Of a stretch of 46,781 nucleotides of DNA, positions 33,417 to 41,045 are shown one piece after another; the stretch's first letter is position 1; each line of letters opens with the position of its first letter. A model generated the notes under the pieces. The model made no database searches. It was not told the DNA's origin and saw only the letters and a program-made list of their open reading frames with translations. The DNA is from Pseudomonadota bacterium. Lineage in GTDB: Bacteria; Pseudomonadota; Alphaproteobacteria; Sphingomonadales; Sphingomonadaceae. The stretch spans positions 1 through 46,781 of the forward strand of contig JAJZTH010000025.1 of NCBI GenBank assembly GCA_021849075.1. The letters run 5' to 3'. A program made the translations under genes and the position numbers.

Positions 33417-33514
33417 AAAGCATAATCCGATTAGATTGAATCGGATCATGCTTTAATTTTGTTTGTTTTCCGCATTCTGCGAGTCGTCGGCTGCTCCAGC
33501 CGACTTCAGAATGC
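33417..33514. repeat. Two-hairpin element, copy 1
   Basis: Hairpin 1 pairs AAAGCATaATCCGATT (33417-33432) with AATCGGATcATGCTTT (33439-33454). After a T-rich linker, hairpin 2 pairs GCATTCTG (33472-33479) and GTCGGCTG (33486-33493) with CAGCCGAC (33497-33504) and CAGAATGC (33507-33514). The order and lengths match 40923-41021, with compensated base changes in hairpin 2. It lies directly beyond the 3' end of the OmpA gene. Confidence 0.85.
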
Positions 33515-33515
33515 T

Positions 33516-34196
33516 CTAACCCCGCACGTCGCCTTCCGTGACGGGCGCGATCTTGATTTCGACGCGGCGGTTGGCGGCCTTGCCTTCTTCGGTTGCGTTC
33601 GACGCGATCGGCTGGCTTTCGCCATAGCCGCGCGTGGCGAGGCGGGCCGACTGGACGCCCTTGCTTACCAGATAATCGGCGACCGATTGGGCGCGGCGTT
33701 CGGAAAGGGTCTGATTATAGGCGTCCGACCCGTCGCTGTCGGTATGGCCCAGAACGTCGATATAGGTTTTGGGATATTGCGCCAGAACCGAAGCGACTTC
33801 GTTCAGGGTCGGCTGGAACTGGGGCTGAACGTCCGCCCGGTTATAGGCGAAGGTGATGCCCGAGGGCATGCGCAGCAGCAGATTGTCGCCATCGCGAATC
33901 ACATCGACGCCGGTGCCGGCAGTCTGTTCGCGCAGCTTGCGTTCCTGTGCGTCCATATAGGCGCCAATGCCCGCGCCCGCGACTGCGCCGATGCCCGCGC
34001 CCAAAATCTTTTCGGTGCGGTCGCGCCGGCCGCCGACCAGATCGCCCAGCAGATAGCCGCCCAAAGCGCCGCCGATGCCGCCGATCGCGGCCTTGGAAAT
34101 GCTGCGCTGTCCGGTCTGCGGATCAGTGGTGCAGGCGGTGGTGGCAAGCATGGCGGCCAGACCTGCGGCGCCCATGATGCGGGTAGAAATCCTCAT
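33516..34196 (-). CDS. OmpA-family lipoprotein (YiaD-like)
   Basis: A 226-residue envelope protein. The lipoprotein signal GLAAMLATTAC places Cys22 as the lipidated residue. A glycine-rich segment (GGIGGALGGYLLGDLVGG and GAGIGAVAGAGIGAYMD) follows, as in YiaD and related proteins. Residues of about 110-226 are an OmpA-type peptidoglycan-binding domain (IDVLGHTDSDGSDAYNQTLSERRAQSVADYL and NRRVEIKI). It probably ties the outer membrane to the cell wall. ATG 34196 is chosen because the frame's earlier starts precede the signal peptide and an AAGGGA/AGGA site lies just upstream. Confidence 0.93.
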   Translation of the reverse strand: MRISTRIMGAAGLAAMLATTACTTDPQTGQRSISKAAIGGIGGALGGYLLGDLVGGRRDRTEKILGAGIGAVAGAGIGAYMDAQERKLREQTAGTGVDVIRDGDNLLLRMPSGITFAYNRADVQPQFQPTLNEVASVLAQYPKTYIDVLGHTDSDGSDAYNQTLSERRAQSVADYLVSKGVQSARLATRGYGESQPIASNATEEGKAANRRVEIKIAPVTEGDVRG

Positions 34197-34345
34197 TATC
34201 CTGTTCCCTTGTCGTCTCGTCCGCCGGGGCGGATGCCCCATCAATGGCCGAGTTGAAGCGTTTGTTCCACAACCGAACTGAACTGGTGATGATCCCGATG
34301 TTGTGAAATTGAAAGATTAGCGGTTATAGGGGGAAACTGACCACC

Positions 34346-35662
34346 ATGGCCACGATCCCCCCTCCCAATCCGACGCCCTTTCCCTGGGTAGACCTTGTCA
34401 TCATCCTGGCGCTCGTTGCGCTGAATGGCGTGTTCGCCATGTCGGAACTGGCGATCGTGTCAGCGCGCAAGCCGCGGCTTCAGGCGATGGAGAAGGCGGG
34501 GCGCAGCGGCGCCCGCACCGCGCTGCAACTGGCGGCGGACCCAGGCAAATTCCTGTCGACGGTGCAGATCGGCATCACCCTGATCGGCATCATTTCGGGC
34601 GCTTATTCGGGCGCGAGCCTGGGCGGGCCGACGGGCGAGCGGCTGGAAATGCTGGGCCTGTCGCCCAATGTCGCCGAAAATCTGGGATTTGCGATCGTCA
34701 TCGGCCTGACCACCTATGCGTCGTTGATCGTGGGGGAACTGGTGCCCAAGCAGTTCGCGCTGCGACAGCCCGAACCGATCGCCATGCTGGTGGCGACGCC
34801 GATGCTGTGGTTGTCGAAACTGACCGCGCCGGTGGTGTGGGTGCTGGATGCGTCGAGCGGCCTGATCTTCAAGCTGCTGGGGCTTGCCCGCGAATCGGAA
34901 AACCATGTCACCGCCGAGGAACTGCACCTGATCGTTGCGGAGGCGAGCAAGTCCGGCGTGATCGAGGAAAGCGAGCGCGCCATCATATCGGGCGTGGTGC
35001 GGCTGGCCGACCGGCCGGTGCGCGAGGTGATGACCCAGCGCATGGACGTCGACTGGATCGACATCGCCGCCGACGAAGAGACGATTCGCGCCAAGCTGCT
35101 GGCCACGCCGCACACCCGCCTGCCGGTGGGGCGCGGATCGGTGGAGGATGTGATCGGCATCGTGCAGGCGCGCGACATCATGACCGCGCTGTTCCGGGGC
35201 GAGTCGCTGAACCTGGAATCGCTGATGCGCAAGGCGGAAGTGGTGCCCGATCAGGTCGACGCGATGGATGCGCTGGAGGTGCTGCGCCGGTCCGACGTGC
35301 CGATGGTGATGGTGCATGACGAATATGGCCATTTCGAAGGGATCGTGACCCCGGCCGACCTGTTGTCCGCCATCGCCGGCCATTTCGCGTCCGACCGGGA
35401 CGCCTATGACGAACCGGATGTGGTGGAGCGCGAGGACGGCAGTCTGCTGGTGTCGGGCCAGATGTCGATCGACCAGCTGGCCGAGCGGATCGACATCAAT
35501 CTGTCGGAAGACCGCGATTACGCCACGGTGGCCGGTCATGTGCTGTGGCTGCTCAAGCGGCTGCCCGAAGTGGGCGACTATGCCGAGGATCAGGGCTGGC
35601 GGTTCGAGATCGTCGATCTGGACGGGCGCAAGATCGACAAGCTGCTGGTGGCGGCCCGTTAA
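34346..35662 (+). CDS. CNNM/CorC family (hemolysin-like) membrane protein
   Basis: A 438-residue protein with a DUF21/CNNM membrane domain (about 15-200; LVALNGVFAMSELAIVSARKPRLQ, STVQIGITLIGIISGAYSG), a CBS-domain pair (about 215-345; REVMTQRMDVDWIDI, VVPDQVDAMDALEVLRRSDVPMVMVHDEYGHFEGIVT) and a C-terminal CorC/HlyC domain (about 355-435). Relatives export or sense magnesium or cobalt; 'hemolysin' is a historical label. It is divergent from the OmpA gene. Its 3' end meets a large palindrome and the convergent DUF885 gene. Confidence 0.93.
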   Translation: MATIPPPNPTPFPWVDLVIILALVALNGVFAMSELAIVSARKPRLQAMEKAGRSGARTALQLAADPGKFLSTVQIGITLIGIISGAYSGASLGGPTGERLEMLGLSPNVAENLGFAIVIGLTTYASLIVGELVPKQFALRQPEPIAMLVATPMLWLSKLTAPVVWVLDASSGLIFKLLGLARESENHVTAEELHLIVAEASKSGVIEESERAIISGVVRLADRPVREVMTQRMDVDWIDIAADEETIRAKLLATPHTRLPVGRGSVEDVIGIVQARDIMTALFRGESLNLESLMRKAEVVPDQVDAMDALEVLRRSDVPMVMVHDEYGHFEGIVTPADLLSAIAGHFASDRDAYDEPDVVEREDGSLLVSGQMSIDQLAERIDINLSEDRDYATVAGHVLWLLKRLPEVGDYAEDQGWRFEIVDLDGRKIDKLLVAAR

Positions 35663-35664
35663 AC

Positions 35665-35811
35665 TCTGTTTGGAAATGCGCCTCTGGCGCATCCGCACCG
35701 GCCCACACCCCCACCCGACCTCCCATCAGGATACCATGTCTGGGAGGTCGGGTGGGGGTGTGGGCCGGTGCCGCATCGAAAATGCGCTCTTTCGCGCATT
35801 TTCCAAACAGA
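35665..35811. repeat. 147-bp cloverleaf-like palindrome between convergent genes
   Basis: An outer 12-bp stem (35665-35676 / 35800-35811) encloses two small hairpins (35676-35692, ATGCGCC-TCT-GGCGCAT, and 35779-35802, AAAATGCGC / GCGCATTTT). These flank a central perfect 31-bp stem (35695-35725 / 35741-35771) with a 15-nt loop. It fills most of the spacer between the convergent CNNM and DUF885 genes. It could act as a two-way terminator or be a MITE/REP-type element. Confidence 0.9.
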
Positions 35812-35849
35812 CTCTCCAAGATCTGGGGACGCAGGCCGCCCCGTCCTAA

Positions 35850-37676
35850 TTATGCCTTCTTCCGCTCCGCGACCCAGGCGTCGACATTCTTGGCCAGCAC
35901 GGTCATCGGCACGCCGCCGCTCTTGACCACGGCGTCGTTGAACAGGCGGAAGTCGAAGCGGTCGCCCAGCGCCTTTTTCGCGGTCTCGCGCAGGCGGACG
36001 ATTTCGCCATGGCCGACCTTGTAGCCGCAGGCCTGCCCCGGCCAGGCGCAATAGCGATCAACCTCGCCCTGTACATCTTCGATGCTGGAGCCATTGGTGG
36101 TGGCGAACCAGTGGATCGCCTGATCGCGGGTCCAGCGCTTGGCGTGGAGGCCGGTGTCGACCACCAGACGGCAACAGCGATAGGCGATCGACTGGAGATA
36201 GCCCAGCCGCCCGGCGACGTCGCCATCATAGGCGCCCAGTTCGTCGCCCAGCTGTTCGGCATAGAGCGCCCAGCCTTCGCTATAGGCGTTGAAGGCCAGG
36301 AGCGAGCGGATCAGCGGCAGCTTATAGGTATATTCGCCCTGCCAGATATGGCCGGGTATCCCCTCATGATAGCAGAGGGTGGGCAGCGAATAGCGCGGCC
36401 AGATGCTGGTGTCCCGCAGGTTGATATAATAGTTGCCGGGAACCGATCCATCCATCGATCCCGCGCCGGCATAGGCGCCGGGCGCGCCGGCCTCAATCTC
36501 TACCGGCACCCGCTTCACGGTCAGTTTGGCGGGGACCAGAGTGGCGAAGGCGCGGGGCAGGCGGGTGCGGATGTCAGCCAGCCGCCCATCGATGAAGCTG
36601 AGGATCTGCTGGCGACCGGCATCGTCATTGGAGAAGAGATATTGGGGGTTTTTGCCCATGGCGGTCATGCGTTCGCCGACCGTGCCCTTCGTCATGCCAA
36701 GGCTTTTGAGAAGCCGGTCCATTTCCGATTGCAGCGCGGCAAGTTGATCAAGGCCGAGCCGGTGGACTTCCTCGGGCGAGCGAGTGGTGGTGGTGCCCGC
36801 GCGCAGCGCCCAGGCGTAATAATCCTCGCCCTGCGGCAGTTTCCACACGCCCGCATCCATGGTGGCGGTGGTGCGCTGGCGCTGGAGTTCGGCGACTTGC
36901 GCGGCCAGCGCAGGGGCGACCTGATCCTTCACGATGGCGGCGGCCCTGGCGGCATAGTCGCCGGGCATGTCCTTCGTGCGACGGGCGATGGAGGCGACGG
37001 GCACCCACTGGTCGACCGGCTGCGCCTGCACGCTCGTCATCTGCTTCAATGTCTTGTCGAGCAGGAAGGCGGGGGCGACGACGCCGATGCCGGCATCATG
37101 TTTCAGCCGCTCCGTTTCGCCGGTCAGGTTGGCGGCGTAGGCGGACAGGCGGACCAGATAGGCGTCGGCGTCGGCGGCATTGTTGATCGGATGATTGCTG
37201 TCGAGGAAATCGGGGGTTTCGACGAAGCTGCCGGTATTCTGGGCGACGGCATAGGGCGCGTTGCGATAGGACCAGTTGCTGTTCATCATCGCCATGTCGC
37301 CGAAGGGGAAGGCGAAACCGTCCGCCGCCATTTCATGGGACGCCAGCACCACTTCCACATCGGTCCGGGTGGCGGGCGAGAGGGGCTGCAAGTCGATGGC
37401 GCGGAGTTTGGCGAGGCGGTCCGTCACATGGGCGGCGATCTGCGCCTGTCCCGCCGGTGTCTTGTCTCCCAGACGGCTTTTGAGGGCAGCGCGCGCGCCG
37501 GTGTCGATGCCAAGGCCGCTGGCGGTTTCGGGCGCGTCGGCCAGCATCGCTTCGGCCATGTCGGACAGGATCGCTTCGGCGCGGGCGTCAGCCGTATCGG
37601 CGGCGCGGGCGGGCAGGGCGGCAAGGGCGAAGGCGGAGGAGCCGGCGACGAGGAAATCGCGGCGGGTGGTGATCAT
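35850..37676 (-). CDS. DUF885 family exported peptidase-like protein
   Basis: A 608-residue protein with a Tat signal (TTRRDFLVAGSSAFALAALPARA). The DUF885 domain fills the rest. The zinc-peptidase-type motif HEGIPGH (in LCYHEGIPGHIWQ) and the downstream AFNAYSEGWALYAEQLGDELG, whose Glu may be the third metal ligand, are present. The C-terminal WPGQACGYKVGHGEIVRLRE block is typical. Members behave as metallopeptidases but few have been tested. The repeated mini-ORF MSNLAGNMRS lies about 30 nt upstream of its start. Confidence 0.9.
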   Translation of the reverse strand: MITTRRDFLVAGSSAFALAALPARAADTADARAEAILSDMAEAMLADAPETASGLGIDTGARAALKSRLGDKTPAGQAQIAAHVTDRLAKLRAIDLQPLSPATRTDVEVVLASHEMAADGFAFPFGDMAMMNSNWSYRNAPYAVAQNTGSFVETPDFLDSNHPINNAADADAYLVRLSAYAANLTGETERLKHDAGIGVVAPAFLLDKTLKQMTSVQAQPVDQWVPVASIARRTKDMPGDYAARAAAIVKDQVAPALAAQVAELQRQRTTATMDAGVWKLPQGEDYYAWALRAGTTTTRSPEEVHRLGLDQLAALQSEMDRLLKSLGMTKGTVGERMTAMGKNPQYLFSNDDAGRQQILSFIDGRLADIRTRLPRAFATLVPAKLTVKRVPVEIEAGAPGAYAGAGSMDGSVPGNYYINLRDTSIWPRYSLPTLCYHEGIPGHIWQGEYTYKLPLIRSLLAFNAYSEGWALYAEQLGDELGAYDGDVAGRLGYLQSIAYRCCRLVVDTGLHAKRWTRDQAIHWFATTNGSSIEDVQGEVDRYCAWPGQACGYKVGHGEIVRLRETAKKALGDRFDFRLFNDAVVKSGGVPMTVLAKNVDAWVAERKKA

Positions 37677-37706
37677 GGGGAAAGCGTCTCCGATGGCGGT
37701 CTTCCC

Positions 37707-37739
37707 TTAACTTCGCATATTTCCCGCCAAATTCGACAT
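37707..37739 (-). other. Candidate 10-codon leader ORF (MSNLAGNMRS), copy 2
   Basis: An ATG at 37739 opens MSNLAGNMRS followed by TAA. It lies about 30 nt before the DUF885 start. Block 37706-37732 is identical to 12579-12605. A GGGAAA motif about 6 nt before the ATG could serve as a ribosome site. After the stop the sequence AAGGGAAGACCGCC resembles AAGGGAATAAACCGCC near copy 1, suggesting a longer shared leader. Confidence 0.5.
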
Positions 37740-37774
37740 GAAATTTCCCGGTCGCGACAGATTATGACAAGGGA

Positions 37775-38341
37775 TCAGGGCCGTTCGGGTGGAGCATCGG
37801 TCAAGTAGGCATCGTCCAGAGGTGCGCCGGCGCCAGAGGCGATGACCGGTCGCAATATCGCCCATTCTGCCGGCGTGAAGGGGCCATTTTCCAGCAATTC
37901 GGCCAGGATTTCGCGCTGGGCTGTGCGTTGACGGTGGGGCATGGCGTCGCGTTTTCCGTTCCGGTCCGCACCCAGCGCCCGCAGCGCGGCGAATATGACC
38001 CGAAAATCCTGATCGATGCGGACGCCCACGATCTGGCCCCGGCGGACAAGGGGCGTTTCGCGCCGCCCCTGAATTTGCGCATAGGCGCGGGCCAGACTTT
38101 CATCCAGCCCCATCTCAAGCGCCCAGTCCCATGCGGCGGCGAAGCTTTCCGCTCCGTCCCTTTCCCGCAGATGATAGGCGGACCGGGGCGTGCAGCCCAC
38201 GCTGCGCGCCGCCTGCGCCACCACGCCGCAGCGGGACAGCGCGTCGATGAAGGCCAGTTGCCGGTCGGGCGTCCATCCCCGCGTGCGATGGCGCGCAAGG
38301 GGGACGGGGGTGAAGTGGAGGAGGGAGGGTTCGCTGCTCAT
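37775..38341 (-). CDS. Hypothetical helix-turn-helix protein
   Basis: A 188-residue protein without an assigned function. Residues of about 22-80 (GWTPDRQLAFIDALSRCGVVAQAARSVGCTPRSAYHLRER) look like a helix-turn-helix of the type found in phage small-terminase or Trp-repressor-like proteins. FAAAWDWALEMGLDESLARAYAQIQGR follows. Such stand-alone proteins are common in sphingomonads and are probably DNA-binding. ATG 38341 is preferred to 38425 because the longer N-terminus is poorly ordered. It is divergent from the CitE-like gene. Confidence 0.7.
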   Translation of the reverse strand: MSSEPSLLHFTPVPLARHRTRGWTPDRQLAFIDALSRCGVVAQAARSVGCTPRSAYHLRERDGAESFAAAWDWALEMGLDESLARAYAQIQGRRETPLVRRGQIVGVRIDQDFRVIFAALRALGADRNGKRDAMPHRQRTAQREILAELLENGPFTPAEWAILRPVIASGAGAPLDDAYLTDAPPERP

Positions 38342-38485
38342 GGGCGCGATGGTGGCATGGGCGGGGCGGTGTAGGACAGGTATGCGCATTAGCGGGCCGC
38401 CATCGCCGGCCGTCATGGCAATCATGGGGTTGGATTATGCGTGACAGGCTGTAACGCGGAGAAGGAGAAGCCGAGGAGAGCCTTC

Positions 38486-39301
38486 ATGCAATTGCGCCAC
38501 GCCCGTTCGCTGCTGTACCTGCCCGCATCCAATGCGCGCGCCATCGCCAAGGCGCGGACGCTGCCGTGCGACATGGTGATGCTGGACCTGGAGGATGCGG
38601 TCCCGGACGACGCCAAGGACGCCGCGCGCGCCAGCGCGGTCGAGGCGCTGGGCGAGGGCTTTGGCGAGCGGCTGACCGCCGTGCGGATCAATGTGGAAGG
38701 GACGCCCTGGCATGGGGTGGACATGGTGGCGGTCAAGGCGACGAGCGCGGACTATGTGGTGCTGCCCAAGGTCGAGCATCCCAAGCAGGTCAAGGATGTG
38801 TTCAGCGTGTGCCACAAGCCGGTGATCGCGATGATCGAAAGCGCGCATGGCGTGCTGGCCGCGCCGGCGATTGCGGCGGGCGAGGGCTGCGCCGGGCTGT
38901 TCATGGGCAATAATGACCTGCGCAAGGACCTGGGCATTCCGTCATCGGCTGACCGGGCGGGGTTGGCGTTCGCGATGCAGGCGGTGGTGCTGGCGGCGCG
39001 GGCCGCAGGCGTGGCGGTGTTCGACGGGGTGTTCAACCGGCTGGACGACGAAGCCGGGCTGGAGCTGGAGTGCGCGCAGGGCCATGCGCTGGGCTTTGAC
39101 GGCAAGACGCTGATCCACCCGGCGCAGGTAACGGTCGCCAATCAGGTTTTCGGCCCGGATGCGCAGGCGGTGGCGGATGCGCGCCGGCTGATCGAGGCGG
39201 CGACCGGCGGGGCGGAGCGGTTCGAGGGCCGGATGATCGAAGCGATGCATGTCGAGGAAGCCAGGGCGCTGATCGCGCGGGCGCAGGCGGTGGGGCAGTA
39301 G
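38486..39301 (+). CDS. HpcH/HpaI aldolase/citrate-lyase (CitE-like) family protein
   Basis: A 271-residue TIM-barrel lyase of the CitE/malyl-CoA lyase group, which cleaves or forms C-C bonds of CoA thioesters. The N-terminus HARSLLYLPASNARAIAKA, the metal-site region MVMLDLEDAVPDDAKDAAR, the arginine strand AVRINVEGTPWHGVD, and GFDGKTLIHPAQVTVANQVF are typical. The substrate (citramalyl-CoA, malyl-CoA or other) cannot be fixed. ATG 38486 follows GAGGAG. It is convergent with the YdeI-like gene. Confidence 0.88.
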   Translation: MQLRHARSLLYLPASNARAIAKARTLPCDMVMLDLEDAVPDDAKDAARASAVEALGEGFGERLTAVRINVEGTPWHGVDMVAVKATSADYVVLPKVEHPKQVKDVFSVCHKPVIAMIESAHGVLAAPAIAAGEGCAGLFMGNNDLRKDLGIPSSADRAGLAFAMQAVVLAARAAGVAVFDGVFNRLDDEAGLELECAQGHALGFDGKTLIHPAQVTVANQVFGPDAQAVADARRLIEAATGGAERFEGRMIEAMHVEEARALIARAQAVGQ

Positions 39302-39323
39302 AGGCTCTTTCCGGGCCGCGCCG

Positions 39324-39926
39324 TCAGCCTTTTTCATATTTCCAGTTGCGGCCCTTGCCCTGTGCGATCCACTCGACCGCCTGGGCAATGCGTTTGTCGC
39401 GGGTCGCCTGCGTCTTCGCCTCGCCGATCCATTCCGCATAGTCGCGTATCTTGCCCGGCGGGAAGGCGGACCATGTGGCGGCGGCGGCGGGGCTGGCGGC
39501 GATCGCTTCGCTAAGGGCCGGGGGAACGGGCAGCGGTTCGCGCGGCTGGCGGCGCTCCATCCATTGCGGTTTTGCGCCTGCGTCGATCATCGTAGCGGCC
39601 TTTGCCAGCATGGCGCGCAGATCGTCGTCCGAAGGCAGGTCGGACAGGCTGGCGATCTTGCCCAGATGGCCCATGCCGCCCTGCTCCGCGCGGGTCGGGG
39701 TCTGATCCTCGCTATACCAGAAGCCGATCGAGGCATGGGCCTTGAAGGCGGCCATGGAGGCGAGATTTTTCCCGGCGTAGACGAAATGGGGGAAGCCCCA
39801 TTTGATCGCTTCGCTCGCCTGCGGTTGAGTGGCGTGAACGAGGGCGCGGAAATGGGTGAGGATCGGCCGGGCGAAATCGGCCTGGCGCGCGATATAGGCG
39901 TCGACCTGTTCGGATTCGTCGGTCAT
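39324..39926 (-). CDS. YdeI/OmpD-associated (DUF1801-type) protein
   Basis: A 200-residue soluble protein. The N-terminal domain reads ILTHFRALVHATQPQASEAIKWGFPHFVYAGKNLASMAAFKAHASIGFW, the DUF1801-type fold. The C-terminal YdeI region is LPVPPALSEAIAASPAAAATWSAFPPGKIRDYAEWIGEAKTQATRDKRIAQAVEWIAQGKG. E. coli and Bacillus YdeI are linked to stress or polymyxin tolerance, but a mechanism is not established. ATG 39926 is used, 5 codons inside the longest frame. Confidence 0.87.
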   Translation of the reverse strand: MTDESEQVDAYIARQADFARPILTHFRALVHATQPQASEAIKWGFPHFVYAGKNLASMAAFKAHASIGFWYSEDQTPTRAEQGGMGHLGKIASLSDLPSDDDLRAMLAKAATMIDAGAKPQWMERRQPREPLPVPPALSEAIAASPAAAATWSAFPPGKIRDYAEWIGEAKTQATRDKRIAQAVEWIAQGKGRNWKYEKG

Positions 39927-39949
39927 CCCAATCCCCCTCATCCAACTGC

Positions 39950-40003
39950 GCCTAAGCCCTTTGGGCTAAGGCTGCGTATCCTTCGCCCACGCGGGGGAAG
40001 GAT
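39950..40003. repeat. Twin hairpins between the YdeI-like gene and ubiG
   Basis: Hairpin A is a 10-bp perfect stem (39950-39959 / 39963-39972, GCCTAAGCCC / GGGCTAAGGC) with a 3-nt loop. Hairpin B pairs ATCCTTC (39978-39984) with GAAGGAT (39997-40003) plus an inner CCC/GGG. The element ends on the ubiG stop codon and resembles sphingomonad intergenic repeats. Confidence 0.8.
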
Positions 40004-40740
40004 CAGCTCTTGTGCCGGGCCGTCAGCAGATAATTGATCGCGGTGTTGGCCGACAAGGTGAAGCCGCGTGCGGGATCGAAGCTGAGGCCGATGCTGTCCG
40101 TGACCTCAAGGCCCGCCTGTTCCAGCAAAGCGGTCAGCTCTTCAGGCGTGATGAACTTGTGCCAGTCATGCGTGCCTTTGGGGATGCCGCCCACGCTTTC
40201 GCCGATGGTGATCATGGCGAGGCGGGAGAGGGGGGTGCGGTTGGGCGTTGAAAGGATCATCAGGCCATCGGGGGCGAGTTTTGCCGCCAGCGCGGCGACG
40301 AAGCCGGCGGGATCGGCGACATGTTCGATCACTTCCATCGAGGTGACGAGATCATAGCCGGTGTCGGCCATATCCTCGACCGGGGTGGCGCGATAGTCGA
40401 TGGCAAGATGCTGGCCCTGTGCATGCGCCTGCGCCGCGGCGATATTTTCCGGCGCCGCGTCAAGGCCGGTGACGGTGGCGCCGAGGCGGGCGAGGGGTTC
40501 GGTGAGCAGCCCGGCGCCGCAGCCGACATCGAGCGCGCGCTTGCCGGAAAGCGGGCGGAACGCCTGTTCGCTGCCCGGCCAGTGCCAGTCGATCGCGGCG
40601 CGGATATAGCGCAGCCGCACCGGATTAAGCTTGTGCAGCATGGCGCTGGAGCCATTGGGGTCCCACCAGTCGGCGGCCATGGCGCCGAAATGGGCGGCTT
40701 CCTTCGGATCGATGGTGGCTGTGGCGGTTTCGATTGTCAT
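40003..40740 (-). CDS. ubiG: Ubiquinone biosynthesis O-methyltransferase
   Basis: Carries out both SAM-dependent O-methylations in ubiquinone synthesis. The 245-residue protein starts TIDPKEAAHFGAMAADWWDPNGSSAMLHKLNPVRLRYI, diagnostic for UbiG. The SAM-binding motif LDVGCGAGLLTEPLARLGATVTGLDAAPENI and VTSMEVIEHVADP follow. The C-terminus GTHDWHKFITPEEL ... GFTLSANTAINYLLTARH matches the family. It is divergent from lysC. Confidence 0.97.
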   Translation of the reverse strand: MTIETATATIDPKEAAHFGAMAADWWDPNGSSAMLHKLNPVRLRYIRAAIDWHWPGSEQAFRPLSGKRALDVGCGAGLLTEPLARLGATVTGLDAAPENIAAAQAHAQGQHLAIDYRATPVEDMADTGYDLVTSMEVIEHVADPAGFVAALAAKLAPDGLMILSTPNRTPLSRLAMITIGESVGGIPKGTHDWHKFITPEELTALLEQAGLEVTDSIGLSFDPARGFTLSANTAINYLLTARHKS

Positions 40741-40922
40741 GCCTGGCTTCTAGCAGGGCGAGGCGCGCAGGCCAATGTCCGGCCTATCCCCTTGAAGCGA
40801 AAAGCCGTTGCGGCAGAGCATGTCGGGATGGGCGCGAAGAACGGCAGGATTGCTTGCCATATCCGCCGCGGCTGCTAATAGGAGCGCCGTTTTGCCCCTT
40901 TGGGACATATTGTTTCACAATT

Positions 40923-41021
40923 GGAGCAGTGTCCGATCCGATTGCATCGGCTCGGCTGCTCCAGATCTTTTGGTGGTCGCGTTTTCCGAGTCAGCAGGTG
41001 TTCCACCTGCTTTGAAAACGC
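40923..41021. repeat. Two-hairpin element, copy 2, in the lysC leader
   Basis: Hairpin 1: GGAGCAG (40923-40929) with CTGCTCC (40956-40962), enclosing CCGAT / ATCGG. Hairpin 2: GCGTTTTC (40979-40986) and AGCAGGT (40993-40999) with ACCTGCT (41005-41011) and GAAAACGC (41014-41021). It has the same plan as 33417-33514, but the stem bases differ in a paired manner. It ends 24 nt before the lysC start, so it would lie in the lysC leader if transcription starts upstream. Confidence 0.85.
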
Positions 41022-41045
41022 TTAAAGGATAGGTTCGACAAGCAA

